The notes under the pieces were generated by a model. It saw nothing but the letters and a program-made list of their open reading frames with translations. It made no database searches and was not told the origin of the DNA. 64,000 nucleotides of DNA from Branchiostoma belcheri. Taxonomy: Eukaryota; Chordata; Leptocardii; Amphioxiformes; Branchiostomatidae. The stretch's first letter is position 1; each line of letters starts with the position of its first letter. A program made the position numbers and the translations under genes. The stretch is from contig NW_017802713.1 in NCBI RefSeq assembly GCF_001625305.1, positions 1,090,602-1,154,601 on the forward strand, given 5' to 3'. Shown piece by piece: positions 39,315-46,174 of this stretch.

Positions 39315-42300
39315 ACACACACACACACGGCTGCCTTTTTCATTTGGCAACTTTTACCAATAACTTACCAGAAAAGAAAGAGCTAACCCTATTATTCTGA
39401 ATACTAATAATACATTTGAAAGGGGCATGGATCGATTAATGGCATATAGATGAATATAGATGACATACTTAACAACCATGATATTGCCAAATAAATTATT
39501 CATATGGAATATGAGTAAGACATTCCACTGGGACATTGGTCTAAATGAGGCCCTATGATGATACTCATCGACAAAATGCAGCAGTGCAGAAAAGAAGACT
39601 TCCAAGGTACTAGTCTGAAGTACAGTGTATCTGAACGTGTTTATTCTTTTCTTGCAACTCTCCACAAGAATACAAGTGGAGGGGGGGGGGCAATACAGGT
39701 GCATTAACTTTCAAGTTGCCCCAGTAAAATAATACTTCATACAAGTATATAAAAACAGGTAGAAGTGAACTTATACCGAAGACTCAGAGGTCCTAGAACA
39801 GACATTGACTAGAACAATGAGTACAAACTATATATTATTGAGGAGTGGTATGACTCTATGAGACTACATTGTATAAGCTAACATTTATGTGTCTTGTACT
39901 TACCAACCCCTGGGACATTTTTGACCTCCTTCACGTAGTTACTTGGGAACCAGCCCACACGTCCATTCAGTACACCTTCCCACCACCCTCCTTCAACAAC
40001 CTGGACAGAGAGAGCACACTATACTACTCACACTTCACATGAACAAACATTAACAACCTGCCACATACTGAAATGGAATTTCATTCAATAATTGTGTTCT
40101 TAGGTAACATGTTCAAAGTTACACAACTGTCAGGTTGTAGGTCAGAGGTGAGTGAGTCATGTAATCAAAATGATTGACCAGATATAGCCACCACTAAAAC
40201 TTGGATCAGCTGATAGTTACTGCAATAGTAATGCCCGCTTTTCTTGAATCACAGCTCCTGTTTACAAACTCTCAAAGCCACATCTGCAGTTCCAAAGAAT
40301 AATGCTAATGCATCAGTAATATCATTACTTTTGTTTTGAAGCCTGGAAGTTATCTACAAAAATAGAATCTTTGATCATGTCACAGCCTGTTATATTTACT
40401 TATCAAACTTCTTGCCATGGGCTTATCTTAAAGAAGAGATTATATTATTTCTTCCCTCATGAACTGAATGAAATGCGGCCTACAGGCTAATTTGAGCTTC
40501 TCCGATGAATAAAGAATGTTTATTTGTTTGTTTGTTTCTTTGAACAAAAGAACTGACCTGTTACCTGTTCCGAATTGTTTATGTTCTTGTTGTGAGGGCT
40601 AGCCCTTTATAATAGCCTCCGGCTAGTTGGGCAGTCCTGGCTGTATGTATATGTCTTATACAGTCTAATAAATCAAATCAAATTAAACTGACCTGTGTTA
40701 TGGTAATGATGTCGCCTTTCTTGAAGGACAGTTCATCCTCGTCCGTCCCCTGAAAGGCGTATCTCGCCTTCACGATCATCTGTCTTCCGTCTGCCATCTT
40801 CTGAAACAGAAAACCTTCCCGTTAACAACACCACTCGTGGCAATTAGCAGGGAATTTAATAATTCAACACTCTGGTCTTGTACTCAGTGGTAGCTTTTTC
40901 CTAGCCTCTACCAGGCCTTTCTATGGGCGTACAGATCCTAGAATTCGGTAAAAAAAGAGAGAAATAGTTGGCCAGGAGAGTCAGCTAACTGTGCGGTCAG
41001 TCAAACTCCAAGGCGGCCAAACTCCCTTGGCAAATATTCTAGAATGTATAGCCAGCGTAGTTAGTCTGGTAGGGACTAGCTTTTCTCTGGGCTCACACGG
41101 AGAATTCATCAACCACCAATTTTACCAAATAAGAATCGTCATAAACACACAAATGTTGAAAAAAAAACCCAAAGAGTCAGAGATTTTTTTATTTCTGAGA
41201 AGTATGTAATCCTCATTGATCAACTTCCTGAATTCCCCACATGCATTTGACCTTTCTTGCTGGGTTTTAGGTCAGACAATAAAATATTTGACCTCTTGTA
41301 ATTCTGTCTGTCAATATCCCCCCCCCCCACCCAAGTGCTGTCAATTGTAACCTCTGTCTAGACAAACAGATACATAAACCCACAGCTCAACCAAACAACG
41401 CTTCTATAAGCAAACCACATGAAACCTAACAGCAACCTGGAATTTGCAGAATAAATCTGAGACTGCAGCAAGAGTTGAAATCTGTGATAGACAAAAAAAA
41501 TTTTCCAACAATTTCCTCTCCTAGTCTTATGAATATGACATACCTTTTAACCTCCGACTAACCCCAAAACAGATGCAAACACTATTTGTATACCTCAGTT
41601 GTGAAGAGGCTATGACAGAAAACTGACAGACAAGTGCTTTTCCAAAGCCTTAATAACTGGACACTGTATCCTCTAAATGGTCCACCTGTCTTTTAGACAA
41701 ACATACCCTGGGGTTAGGGGTCTATTTAAAGACATGAATCCCCAAAATATGTTTTATCAAAACATGTGCTTTACGAAATAGATATTACAAGGTTCATATT
41801 TCCTGCTATGCAAGTACATTACTACATATACAATACACGGAAAAACAGAATTCAGTTTGAAAATCTTTAAGAAAACTCAATCATGTTTGCATACCACCGA
41901 GATTCTTTTTAATCAAAATGTTTTACAATTGTACAGTAGAATTATACAAAAACAGAATTTTATTTCCGACGCTTTTGTAAACAGCATTGTTAAAACAGAA
42001 AAACAAAATATCTCTAACCAAATAAAACAACAATCACAGAACTACAGATAGACACAATGCTTGTGTCAAACTCATTAAGTTCGTAGCTTGTATTTCTTTA
42101 AGCACTGCCTGAGGCCTGTAACTTTAGTGTGAGCAAAATTCGGAATGTTCTGAAAAAGAGAAATGTTTGGAAGAGTCTCCTACATCATGAAATTGACCGA
42201 AACAATTCCATATAAATGGAGCTGGACCTACATGTACGTTCTGCATCACATGACTGCCCGCAGTGCCATTCCCGTTCGAATTCGCTTTCTGTCGAACCTG

Positions 42301-42399
42301 CGACTTCAACTGACGACATAAAACAGACAACCCCGCAATTACCCTACCGGTGACCCCGACAAGGGACCGCCGCAGACTCACGACGTTGTCCAGCAACAT
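10625..42399 (-). CDS. ARHGEF7: Rho guanine nucleotide exchange factor 7 / beta-PIX orthologue (19 joined coding exons)
   Basis: Beta-PIX activates Rac1/Cdc42, binds PAK through its SH3 domain and GIT through its GIT-binding region, and works at focal adhesions, the leading edge and synapses. The 19 exons are phase-consistent and total 1977 nt, or 658 aa plus stop; vertebrate beta-PIX is about 650 aa. Approximate layout: SH3 12-70 (with DELSFKKGD and GGWWEG); DH 110-290 ([31 protein letters not shown]); PH 315-420 ([30 protein letters not shown]); proline-rich 425-510; GIT-binding 532-560 ([18 protein letters not shown]); coiled coil 600-650 ([16 protein letters not shown]); PDZ ligand DETNL at the end. 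No calponin-homology domain is seen upstream. The DETNL tail marks ARHGEF7 rather than ARHGEF6. Confidence 0.95.
10780..10975 (-). mobile_element. Tandemly duplicated LINE reverse-transcriptase remnant
   Basis: Two copies about 99 bp apart share ggcccaaggctgctgccttg and the following 30 or so bases. Read on the minus strand both give [12 protein letters not shown], the conserved RT motif of non-LTR elements (GxPQGSxLGP). No longer RT frame survives. It lies in the last intron of beta-PIX. Confidence 0.65.
10976..12962 (-). other. ARHGEF7: beta-PIX intron 18
   Basis: This is AT-rich intron sequence. The only structured part I see is the cluster of CCAAT boxes at 12571-12693, listed separately. 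A short inverted AT stretch lies near 12480-12515 (aatatcataaatataattta). Confidence 0.6.
12571..12693 (+). promoter_or_regulatory. Five-copy CCAAT-box (NF-Y type) cluster
   Basis: CCAATCA occurs at 12575, 12606, 12630, 12658 and 12685, at spacings of 31, 24, 28 and 27 bp, mostly within cagccaatcacag. It may be a degenerate minisatellite of about 28 bp or a true NF-Y array. It is in the last-but-one part of the beta-PIX gene, inside intron 18. Confidence 0.5.
12963..13017 (-). CDS. ARHGEF7: beta-PIX exon 18: coiled-coil start
   Basis: A 55 nt exon between GTGTACAG and GTAAG. The first base completes a Lys codon from exon 17, then it reads [18 protein letters not shown]. This segment is nearly identical to the beta-PIX coiled coil. 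The phase links exactly to exon 19. Confidence 0.93.
14100..14794 (-). other. ARHGEF7: beta-PIX intron 17
   Basis: No coding feature seen. A purine-rich ggggaggg stretch lies at about 14080-14120. The rest is ordinary AT-rich intron. Confidence 0.5.
14795..14888 (-). CDS. ARHGEF7: beta-PIX exon 17: [18 protein letters not shown] segment
   Basis: A 94 nt exon that starts with two bases of a split codon and ends in GAAAA before GTCAGT. It encodes [18 protein letters not shown], a hallmark segment of beta-PIX between the GIT-binding region and the coiled coil. Confidence 0.95.
16624..16671 (-). CDS. ARHGEF7: Candidate 48-nt cassette exon of beta-PIX
   Basis: Flanked by CACCAG and a GTAACC donor. 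It carries the same split-codon phase as the junction between exons 16 and 17, so inclusion adds exactly 16 residues ([16 protein letters not shown]) without a frame change. Vertebrate beta-PIX is alternatively spliced in this region. If the donor is not used, the frame reads about 39 more residues and stops near 16508, which would give an alternative C terminus. Confidence 0.45.
17709..17819 (-). CDS. ARHGEF7: beta-PIX exon 16: GIT-binding region
   Basis: A 111 nt exon between TTTCAG and GTAAC. It reads [18 protein letters not shown] and continues [10 protein letters not shown]. This is the short helix that binds the Spa2-homology domain of GIT proteins, so the PIX-GIT scaffold should be conserved here. 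Confidence 0.95.
18518..18581 (-). CDS. ARHGEF7: beta-PIX exon 15: basic linker
   Basis: A 64 nt exon between CTAAAG and GTAAGG, encoding [20 protein letters not shown] plus Gln. It matches the SPKTMKKLL region that follows the proline-rich block in vertebrate beta-PIX. Its end phase joins directly to exon 16 to make ...GSAQLEED. Confidence 0.85.
18582..20126 (-). other. ARHGEF7: beta-PIX intron 14
   Basis: No coding feature with usable splice sites is seen. A GC-rich patch lies at 19725-19800 (ccgcgccggccggggtggga) and purine-rich DNA follows to 19990. Several open frames here have no family resemblance and read across low-complexity DNA. Confidence 0.5.
20127..20300 (-). CDS. ARHGEF7: beta-PIX exon 14: proline-rich region
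   Basis: A 174 nt phase-0/phase-0 exon between CTCCAG and GTAGGG. It encodes [20 protein letters not shown] and ends in [20 protein letters not shown]. The [18 protein letters not shown] core is diagnostic of PIX proteins. Confidence 0.95.
20833..20880 (-). CDS. ARHGEF7: Second candidate 48-nt cassette exon of beta-PIX
   Basis: It lies between CCTGCAG and GTACGG in the intron between exons 13 and 14. Both neighbours meet in phase 0 and this segment is 16 phase-0 codons ([16 protein letters not shown]), so it can be included without a frame change. There is no family match that I know, so it stays a prediction. Confidence 0.35.
21200..21365 (-). repeat. Tandem duplicate of the 3' edge of beta-PIX exon 13
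   Basis: The block gacaatgaatgtttcaccac ... gtttgagctttagatcgtat ... caggtgggacttga occurs here and again at about 21399-21505, where it overlaps the true exon 13 donor. The copy keeps the last exon codons as VPPAFK followed by GTGGAT in place of the true GTAAAA donor. Confidence 0.75.
21485..21675 (-). CDS. ARHGEF7: beta-PIX exon 13: end of PH domain and linker
   Basis: A 191 nt exon between CCCCAG and GTAAAA. It encodes [20 protein letters not shown], the last PH strand and C-terminal helix, then a Pro/Thr/Ser linker ending RHQVPPAIK. The conserved Trp of the PH-domain helix is present. Confidence 0.93.
21731..22158. mobile_element. Harbinger-like MITE (428 bp)
   Basis: The terminal inverted repeats run from ggccactctgacttaatttt to its near-complement aaaattaagtcggtgtggcc, with further matching inside (atggatgacatcc). 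It is flanked by TAA on both sides. A 3-bp TWA target duplication with GGCC-type ends fits PIF/Harbinger. No transposase is present. It lies in intron 12 of beta-PIX. Confidence 0.75.
22661..22739 (-). CDS. ARHGEF7: beta-PIX exon 12: PH domain, middle
   Basis: A 79 nt exon between TTCCAG and GTAAGT, encoding [20 protein letters not shown] then NAFEIS. This matches the GKL...RLEDxENxxNAFEIS block of PIX PH domains. It leaves one base of the next Gly codon. Confidence 0.95.
22740..25499 (-). other. ARHGEF7: beta-PIX intron 11, left part
   Basis: A CpG-rich, A/C-rich patch is at 23275-23530 without a recognisable exon. At 25035-25390 the motif gggcaacc recurs in tandem-like, degenerate form (gttgcccagttgccccgggc and others). 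Otherwise it is AT-rich. Confidence 0.45.
25500..25635 (-). mobile_element. tRNA-derived SINE, head part
   Basis: On the minus strand it reads ggtgtagtggatagagac (A-box-like) and, about 30 bp on, aggttcaatccccag (B-box). A shared body motif, gtgcctttcccaagggcaca on the plus strand, also occurs in the copies at 49.7, 56.2 and 59.5 kb. It lies close to beta-PIX exon 11. Confidence 0.7.
25686..25772 (-). CDS. ARHGEF7: beta-PIX exon 11: PH domain core
   Basis: An 87 nt phase-0 exon between TTTCAG and GTAAGA. It reads [20 protein letters not shown] and then RMSGFIYE, near identical to the [26 protein letters not shown] region of vertebrate PIX. Confidence 0.96.
25909..26210 (+). mobile_element. 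tRNA-derived SINE, near full length
   Basis: The head reads tagtccagtggttagcgat (A-box) and gggagttcgaatcccgact (B-box), about 35 bp apart, followed by a ~230 bp body. It sits in beta-PIX intron 10 in the orientation opposite to the gene. The tRNA-like head is not a functional tRNA because the 3' half does not fold back into an acceptor stem. Confidence 0.75.
26700..27012 (+). mobile_element. 5'-truncated CR1/L2-like LINE 3' end (copy A)
   Basis: It encodes the very C-terminal tail of a non-LTR reverse transcriptase ([12 protein letters not shown], then [10 protein letters not shown], a stop, and [12 protein letters not shown]), a G+C-rich hairpin around the 3' UTR (gccgaaaggcggttataccggc) and a (GATACA)n-like tail. 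Five further copies lie in the window. Confidence 0.8.
27122..27265 (-). CDS. ARHGEF7: beta-PIX exon 10: PH domain start
   Basis: A 144 nt phase-0 exon between TTTCAG and GTAAG. It reads [20 protein letters not shown] and then [19 protein letters not shown]. The WEGxxIxxLGxV motif is characteristic of the PIX PH domain. Confidence 0.96.
27302..27478 (+). mobile_element. CR1/L2-like LINE 3' end (copy B)
   Basis: A shorter copy of the same family as 26700-27012. It starts in gtcatcaagtacagtag and runs through tagctttaaacaatgtctag and the cgaaaggcgg hairpin to tandem gatacagatac. It carries no usable coding sequence. Confidence 0.8.
27834..27890 (-). CDS. ARHGEF7: Candidate alternative first exon of beta-PIX (internal start)
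   Basis: An ATG at 27888-27890 opens [19 protein letters not shown] (19 codons) and ends in phase 0 at AAG|GTAAAA, so it splices in frame to exon 10. It is not in the main path because exon 9 joins exon 10 seamlessly. No clear acceptor precedes it, which suits a first exon. The result would be an isoform with PH, GIT-binding and coiled-coil parts but no SH3 or DH domain. Confidence 0.35.
29273..29290. promoter_or_regulatory. Palindromic E2F-type site in beta-PIX intron 9
   Basis: agttttggcgcgaaaatcc contains a full TTTTGGCGCGAAAA core. It lies in a locally CpG-richer stretch (28720-29290) about 1.4 kb upstream of the candidate internal first exon on the minus strand. This is sequence match only. 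Confidence 0.4.
29517..29576 (-). CDS. ARHGEF7: beta-PIX exon 9: end of DH domain
   Basis: A 60 nt phase-0 exon between TTACAG and GTAAGT, reading [20 protein letters not shown]. It corresponds to the HPDRQDIQKSMAAFKNLSAQ helix at the DH-PH junction. Confidence 0.94.
29577..31344 (-). other. ARHGEF7: beta-PIX intron 8, right-hand part before the tandem units
   Basis: No exon, RNA gene or recognised element is seen here. The sequence is AT-rich with poly(A/T) runs. Confidence 0.5.
31495..33446. mobile_element. TA-flanked element with 10-bp terminal inverted repeats
   Basis: It begins cctccgggtaggg and ends caatacccggagg, a perfect 10-bp inverted pair, with TA on each side (31493-31494 and 33447-33448). 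Adjacent tandem units show what the uninterrupted site looks like. TA duplication suggests a Tc1/mariner-class or similar transposase in trans. The interior has a short hairpin at the left end, an imperfect ~32 bp inverted repeat at 31705-31810, a GC-rich stretch at 32240-32420 and a LINE RT fragment. Confidence 0.6.
32640..33365 (-). pseudogene. Non-LTR retrotransposon reverse transcriptase, C-terminal fragment
   Basis: The minus-strand frame is about 214 codons. It holds the RT thumb-type segments [39 protein letters not shown] and [12 protein letters not shown]. These match the C-terminal third of CR1/Jockey-type ORF2 proteins. The catalytic FADD box is absent (upstream part missing). After RRAARIL the frame shifts relative to the expected continuation. 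It is nested within the TA-flanked element. Confidence 0.85.
33901..34777 (-). other. ARHGEF7: beta-PIX intron 8, left end
   Basis: AT-rich intron sequence with no recognised feature. Confidence 0.5.
34778..34916 (-). CDS. ARHGEF7: beta-PIX exon 8: DH domain core
   Basis: A 139 nt exon between TTGTAG and GTAGAC. It reads [20 protein letters not shown] and on to [16 protein letters not shown]. The LDKYPxLLKELxRH helix is the conserved GTPase-contacting DH segment of PIX proteins. Confidence 0.95.
35336..35400 (-). repeat. Tandem duplicate of the 3' edge of beta-PIX exon 7
   Basis: On the minus strand it reads [20 protein letters not shown] and then a donor GTCAGT, the same end as exon 7 about 165 bp away (one residue differs, Ser for Pro). 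It also copies flanking intron bases (cttgtttctagataaaacag). It lacks the upstream part of the exon. Confidence 0.85.
35507..35629 (-). CDS. ARHGEF7: beta-PIX exon 7: DH domain
   Basis: A 123 nt exon between CTCCAG and GTCAGT. It reads [20 protein letters not shown] and [20 protein letters not shown]. This matches [15 protein letters not shown]...LYLTYCANHPSAVNVL of vertebrate PIX. The split Lys codon with exon 6 fixes the acceptor. Confidence 0.95.
36173..36268 (-). CDS. ARHGEF7: beta-PIX exon 6: DH domain
   Basis: A 96 nt exon between CCCCAG and GTAAGG, encoding [20 protein letters not shown] then [12 protein letters not shown]. The GNLEDVxxxQQxLxxxLEDC helix corresponds to GNLEEICSFQQMLVQSLEEC. 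Confidence 0.94.
36448..36745 (-). mobile_element. CR1/L2-like LINE 3' end (copy C)
   Basis: Same family as copy A, on the minus strand. The tail is a (tctgta)n run at 36450-36475, then the ggtataaccgcctttcggcg hairpin, then the RT C-terminal codons ([14 protein letters not shown]). It lies in beta-PIX intron 5. Confidence 0.8.
37088..37182 (-). CDS. ARHGEF7: beta-PIX exon 5: start of DH domain
   Basis: A 95 nt exon between TTGCAG and GTAAGC. It reads [20 protein letters not shown] and [12 protein letters not shown]. The LQNILETE motif is the first conserved DH helix. Confidence 0.95.
37449..37823. mobile_element. Harbinger-like MITE (375 bp)
   Basis: The ends are ggccacaccaatttaatttg and its near-complement (caaataaaattggtgtggcc). 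The match continues into ttggttctcggatt, about 36 bp in all. It is flanked by TTA on both sides. The GGCC ends and 3-bp TWA duplication again suggest PIF/Harbinger. It lies just before beta-PIX exon 4, in intron 4. Confidence 0.8.
37865..37983 (-). CDS. ARHGEF7: beta-PIX exon 4: SH3-DH linker
   Basis: A 119 nt exon between CACCAG and GTAAG. It encodes [20 protein letters not shown] and ends ESARMYHNL. The SPKSPP-type linker and YxxxVLQN junction to exon 5 match the beta-PIX layout. Confidence 0.92.
38000..39903 (-). other. ARHGEF7: beta-PIX intron 3
   Basis: It holds a (CA)n microsatellite at 39216-39328 and a short (TG)n at 38261-38279. No further exon is seen. Confidence 0.5.
39216..39328. 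repeat. (CA)n microsatellite
   Basis: About 110 bp of nearly pure CA with a few single-base breaks. It lies in beta-PIX intron 3. Confidence 0.9.
39904..40000 (-). CDS. ARHGEF7: beta-PIX exon 3: second half of SH3 domain
   Basis: A 97 nt exon between GTCCAG and GTAAG. It reads [20 protein letters not shown] and [12 protein letters not shown]. The WW pair, GWFPSNYV and the acidic RT loop of exon 2 form the PAK-binding SH3 fold. Confidence 0.97.
40470..40682 (+). mobile_element. Two adjacent LINE 3' tails
   Basis: The first ends at gaataaagaatgtttatttg plus (tttg)n at 40506-40540. The second ends at tctaataaatcaaatcaaat at 40660-40680. Both look like 5'-truncated non-LTR ends. They lie in beta-PIX intron 2. 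Confidence 0.55.
40693..40800 (-). CDS. ARHGEF7: beta-PIX exon 2: first half of SH3 domain, likely start MADGRQ
   Basis: A 108 nt phase-0 exon between TTTCAG and GTCAGT. It reads [20 protein letters not shown] and [16 protein letters not shown]. The internal ATG (40795-40797) has a strong context, AAGATGG, and could be the main start if the upstream exon is non-coding. The ALYDF-type strand reads ARYAF. Confidence 0.96.
42382..42399 (-). CDS. ARHGEF7: Candidate beta-PIX exon 1 (MLLDNV)
   Basis: An ATG (42397-42399) followed by five codons ends at GTC|GTGAGT in phase 0 and joins exon 2 in frame, giving MLLDNV-KMADGRQ. It sits in a modestly CpG-rich stretch (42290-42470) that could be the promoter. 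If not used, translation would start at MADGRQ in exon 2. Confidence 0.6.
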
Positions 42400-42894
42400 G
42401 GTCGTGATCTATCCCTCCTCGCGACCGAGAAATCATCGCGACGCAACTCTCACTTCCATGGCGAAGCTGCGGCCAAGCCCGTGTGCGTAGCAAGTTGGCA
42501 GAAGCTAGGGTTTTATTTTAAGGTCTCTGTATCGCGTGGTCTGTCGGTACCGGACCTGGGCCAGTCAAGACGCCACAACAATGTCCGATGCACAGATAGG
42601 CGACAATTGATAGCCGTTTACTCACCCCTTGTCGGCAGTCTGCAGGCATACCGAGGTCAGCACAAGCCCTGAGGCTTAGAAAGTTCACGTCTGTTTGCTA
42701 TATATGGTTCTTCTCAAGTTACATGGCTATGACCTGTCATAACACAATGTAACAACATAGCCAAGGTATTCTTAATATCTGTGTCACTCAGCTCAAGTTT
42801 GCTACATAAAGTTTACATTAGGGAAGTGGTTTGCCAATATTGACAAATCTGGGCAAAGATGAATACAAGAAATTGTCAATCAACTCAGTGTTTA

Positions 42895-43695
42895 CTGACG
42901 TTCCCTGTCCTGGTTTTGCCCGTACATTGTCATGTTTTTGTCCACTCCATGCCGTTTTTGCCTGTTCCCTGTCCCATTTTTGTCCTATCCCTGTCCTGTT
43001 TTTGCCCATTGCCTGTACTGTTTTTGTCCATTCCCTGTCCTGTTTTTGTCCAATCCCTGTCCTGTTTTTGACACATTTTCCTGTGATTTTTACACATTCC
43101 CTGTTTTTGCCTATTCCATGTCCTGTTTTAGCCCATTCCTTGACCTATTTTTCTCCCTTCCCTGCTCTGTTTTCTAGAAATCCCACCCTGTTTTTCTCTA
43201 TTCCCTCTCCTGTTTTTCACCATTCCGCTGTCATGTTTTTCTCTGTCCTATTTTAATCTGTTCCCTGTCCTGTTTTTGTAAATTTCGTTTTTGCCTGTTG
43301 TCTTTCTCCGTTCCCTGTCCTGTTTTTGTCCATTCCTTGTCCTATTTTCGTCCGTCCCTGTCCTAGTTTTTATCCGTCCCAGTCCTATTTTCGTCTGTCC
43401 GGGACTGTCCCAGTCCTGTTTTTGCCCATTCCCTGTCCCATTTTTCTCCATTCCGTCCTGTTTTTGTCCATTCCGTCCTGACTTCCTCCATAGCCTGCCC
43501 CGTTTTTCCGTGTTCTTTCAGTGCCTTGTTTTGAATGGTTTTCCCCTCCCCCCGTCATGTTTTCGTCATGATTTTGCCATCTCCCTGACCTGTATTTACC
43601 GCTGCCCTGTCTTGTTCTCTGTCCTGTTTTTATCCATTTCCTGTCCTGCTTTTCTCCTGTTTTTGCCCGTTCTCTGTCCTGTTTTTCCAGCCCTG
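42895..43695. repeat. 22-bp minisatellite upstream of beta-PIX
   Basis: About 35 degenerate units of ctgtttttgtccattccctg plus tc, about 800 bp in all. Because 22 is not a multiple of three, every frame cycles through three peptide types (such as SLSCF, IPVLF, PCPVF), and long but meaningless open frames appear on both strands. The strand bias is strong: pyrimidine-rich on plus, purine-rich on minus. Confidence 0.9.
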
Positions 43696-43969
43696 TGCGG
43701 GTCACCCCCAGTCAGGTGCACAAACCGGAAGTAAAAACCTGCCGCATTCCAACCTCTCCATATATGGCAAACAAAGGACTGCCACAGGAATTTTTCCACC
43801 CCCACCCCCCGATTCTGAACACCAATCTAGAAAACTAGCGACATCACACGGCAATATACAGCATGGATAATCTAGAACACGCCCTTTGTACGATTGCTGA
43901 GTCGTGATTATTGGGTTTGTCGTGAGAGGAACAGGAACAGAGGTTTTGTCCTGGCTAAGGGGAGGGGCG

Positions 43970-44480
43970 TTTATCCCAAAATGGCGGCCGACCCCGGCAC
44001 ACACAAACCAACACCCCGATATTTTGGGCTCCATTCAAACGAAAATAAACAACATGCTCGCCGTGTACCAAGTTGGAAGTCGTGCTGCTATATTTAGCGA
44101 TGTTGATAAGCGCGCAAACTTACCGTGGAGGCTATAACATGAGCAGGGCCGGGGATATAGTCGTCGCACCTTCCGACAAAATGGTTGGATTTCTGTTCAG
44201 TTCTGTCAAAATTCTCGGCGGCTCGCTTCTTCGGAAATCTGGCCTCCTCCCCTCTCCACTCCACATTCTTCGACAAACAACTCTTCCTCAAGACGCTGAC
44301 AACCTTCTGGTGGTCCCGGGGTTGCAAAATGTCAAACCAGGACTCCTTTTTTTCACCAGGAATGCACCAAAATATCCACTTCCTTGATCGCTAAAATGCC
44401 CAGGGGTAATACCCGCATGTTTTGATGGGATTGGCTGTTCCCGATGGCGGATGCACCCCTCGGAGATAGACGAGCACTTC
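43970..44480 (-). promoter_or_regulatory. CpG-richer block with candidate alternative first exon of beta-PIX
   Basis: A minus-strand donor CACG|GTAAGT ends at 44124, downstream of a GC-richer block. The same block holds aaaatggcggccga (43979-43992, YY1-like) and a CCAAT box near 44430 (gggattggctg). A small ATG-TTA-TAG frame just before the donor suggests a non-coding first exon that could splice to exon 2 (40800). It is a prediction without transcript support. Confidence 0.35.
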
Positions 44481-44499
44481 TGCTCGAAGCACAAAACTA

Positions 44500-46138
44500 A
44501 ATATTACGAGCAAAACATTTGATATAAGTATCATTACTTTCTAAACATCACGATCGATTAATATGATACCTATTACCAAACCTTTGACCCAGATAGACAT
44601 GCACCATCGAAATCAACAAATTCTACTTGCAGTGCAGAAGTGACATCTAGCAGGATTCATGTGAACTGCAGCAAACGACTTCAGCCTAGAGTAGGAAGGT
44701 GAAAATTTAAATATGACGACTATGAATAATCATATTTTGCCTGTTTTGAAAAATAATTTTCAATACTAATTGGAATTCTAAGGGATTCTAAGAGATATCT
44801 GCTTTTGGTATGAATTATGCTCATCTCTACCTAAACTACATGATGAAATAAACAAGATACAGATACTTTCATAAGGTCTTTGGACAGACAAAAGTGAAAA
44901 TTTTTCCTCACATAAAATTTACAGTATACGTATATAATAATCTATAATAACCAGTCAGAAACCATGGAATCACCATCAGATTGTTTTATTATACACAGAA
45001 AACAAGAACTATCATGGCTGTTGGTGTATGGATGAATGCAACAATGGTCAGACAACCCAGTATAGAACAGGCAGTGTAGAAAAATATAGTGAGACTCTGT
45101 ACATATTTGTAATAGCAGTGACAATGACTGCTTATGTCATGTATAGACCTTTGGTGCAACAAGTTAATAACACAAAATACCTCAAATATGAGCATTCAAC
45201 TTGTATTTATGTGCAAGCCTTTCTCTTTTTGTTGCAGGTTTTTACTTAGGAGTTACCATGATAGAGTTCATGATGTAATCAACAAAAATATTACAAGTCA
45301 AATGTTAGCAAATAGTACATTTCCACTCTAGACATTATCTAAAAGTGTCATATAAAATATGCGATCACAGTGAGAAAACTTTGAAATGTTTGGGAACATT
45401 GAAATGCAAGTTTAGTACAAGGGTAAATTTGCATATAAGAAATTCATTGAGTGTGTTTAAATCGATTGAGAAACTCATAGTGACATATGGATTGTCAATA
45501 TCATAAATGTAGAATATATTCTGACATATACCTCAGTGCAGATAATATAATAAAATATACAAGATCATCTACGATAGCCTCATGGCTCACAATGTGCAAC
45601 CAAAGCAGTTTTGACTTGTCAAACTAGGCTAGAACCTTTCCTCTTTAGGACACAAGCATACAAAGTGCCCCCATGCCATGGCTGTGGTCTGAGGCTATGA
45701 TATATACAAATGATTATAACTATCGTACAGTCATGGATCTGTCTTCTTTAAATCAATAATAATGCCACAGTTACATTCAAGTTAAAAACAGGCTGACATA
45801 ATAAGTCTAAAATTTGGCAACACATTCACTACCTCAATACTGATTGAAACCAGGCAATACAAAATACCATGAGAAGGTTATAATAAACTTGGCTTTATCC
45901 AAGATTGACAAATTACAATGTTATATTTTATGACCAACCAAATCATCAAGATATCTTAACTAAAAAACGACACTACACAGTGAACACTTGATGTTAGAGC
46001 GAGAGCATATTTTGGTGTTTTGGGTTTGACACTAAATACCATGTAAAGATTGCCAGCACACATCACACTGTCATCAGAGATTGTCATACTGTACGTTCAC
46101 ACTGTATTAAATACATCTATACAACACATACACATGCA

Positions 46139-46174
<36 letters not shown>

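Noticed and set aside
39042..39386. Open frames rich in TH or CV repeats
   Set aside because: Artefacts of the CA microsatellite. The same applies at 46.1, 47.7, 59.8 and 62.0 kb.
42831..43734. Long open frames of 70-147 codons on both strands
   Set aside because: They are products of the 22-bp minisatellite; all frames stay open and give the same cyclic peptides.
44185..44394. Plus-strand gene at 44.1-44.4 kb
   Set aside because: The open frames lack a domain and the better splice site in this block (CACG|GTAAGT) is on the minus strand.
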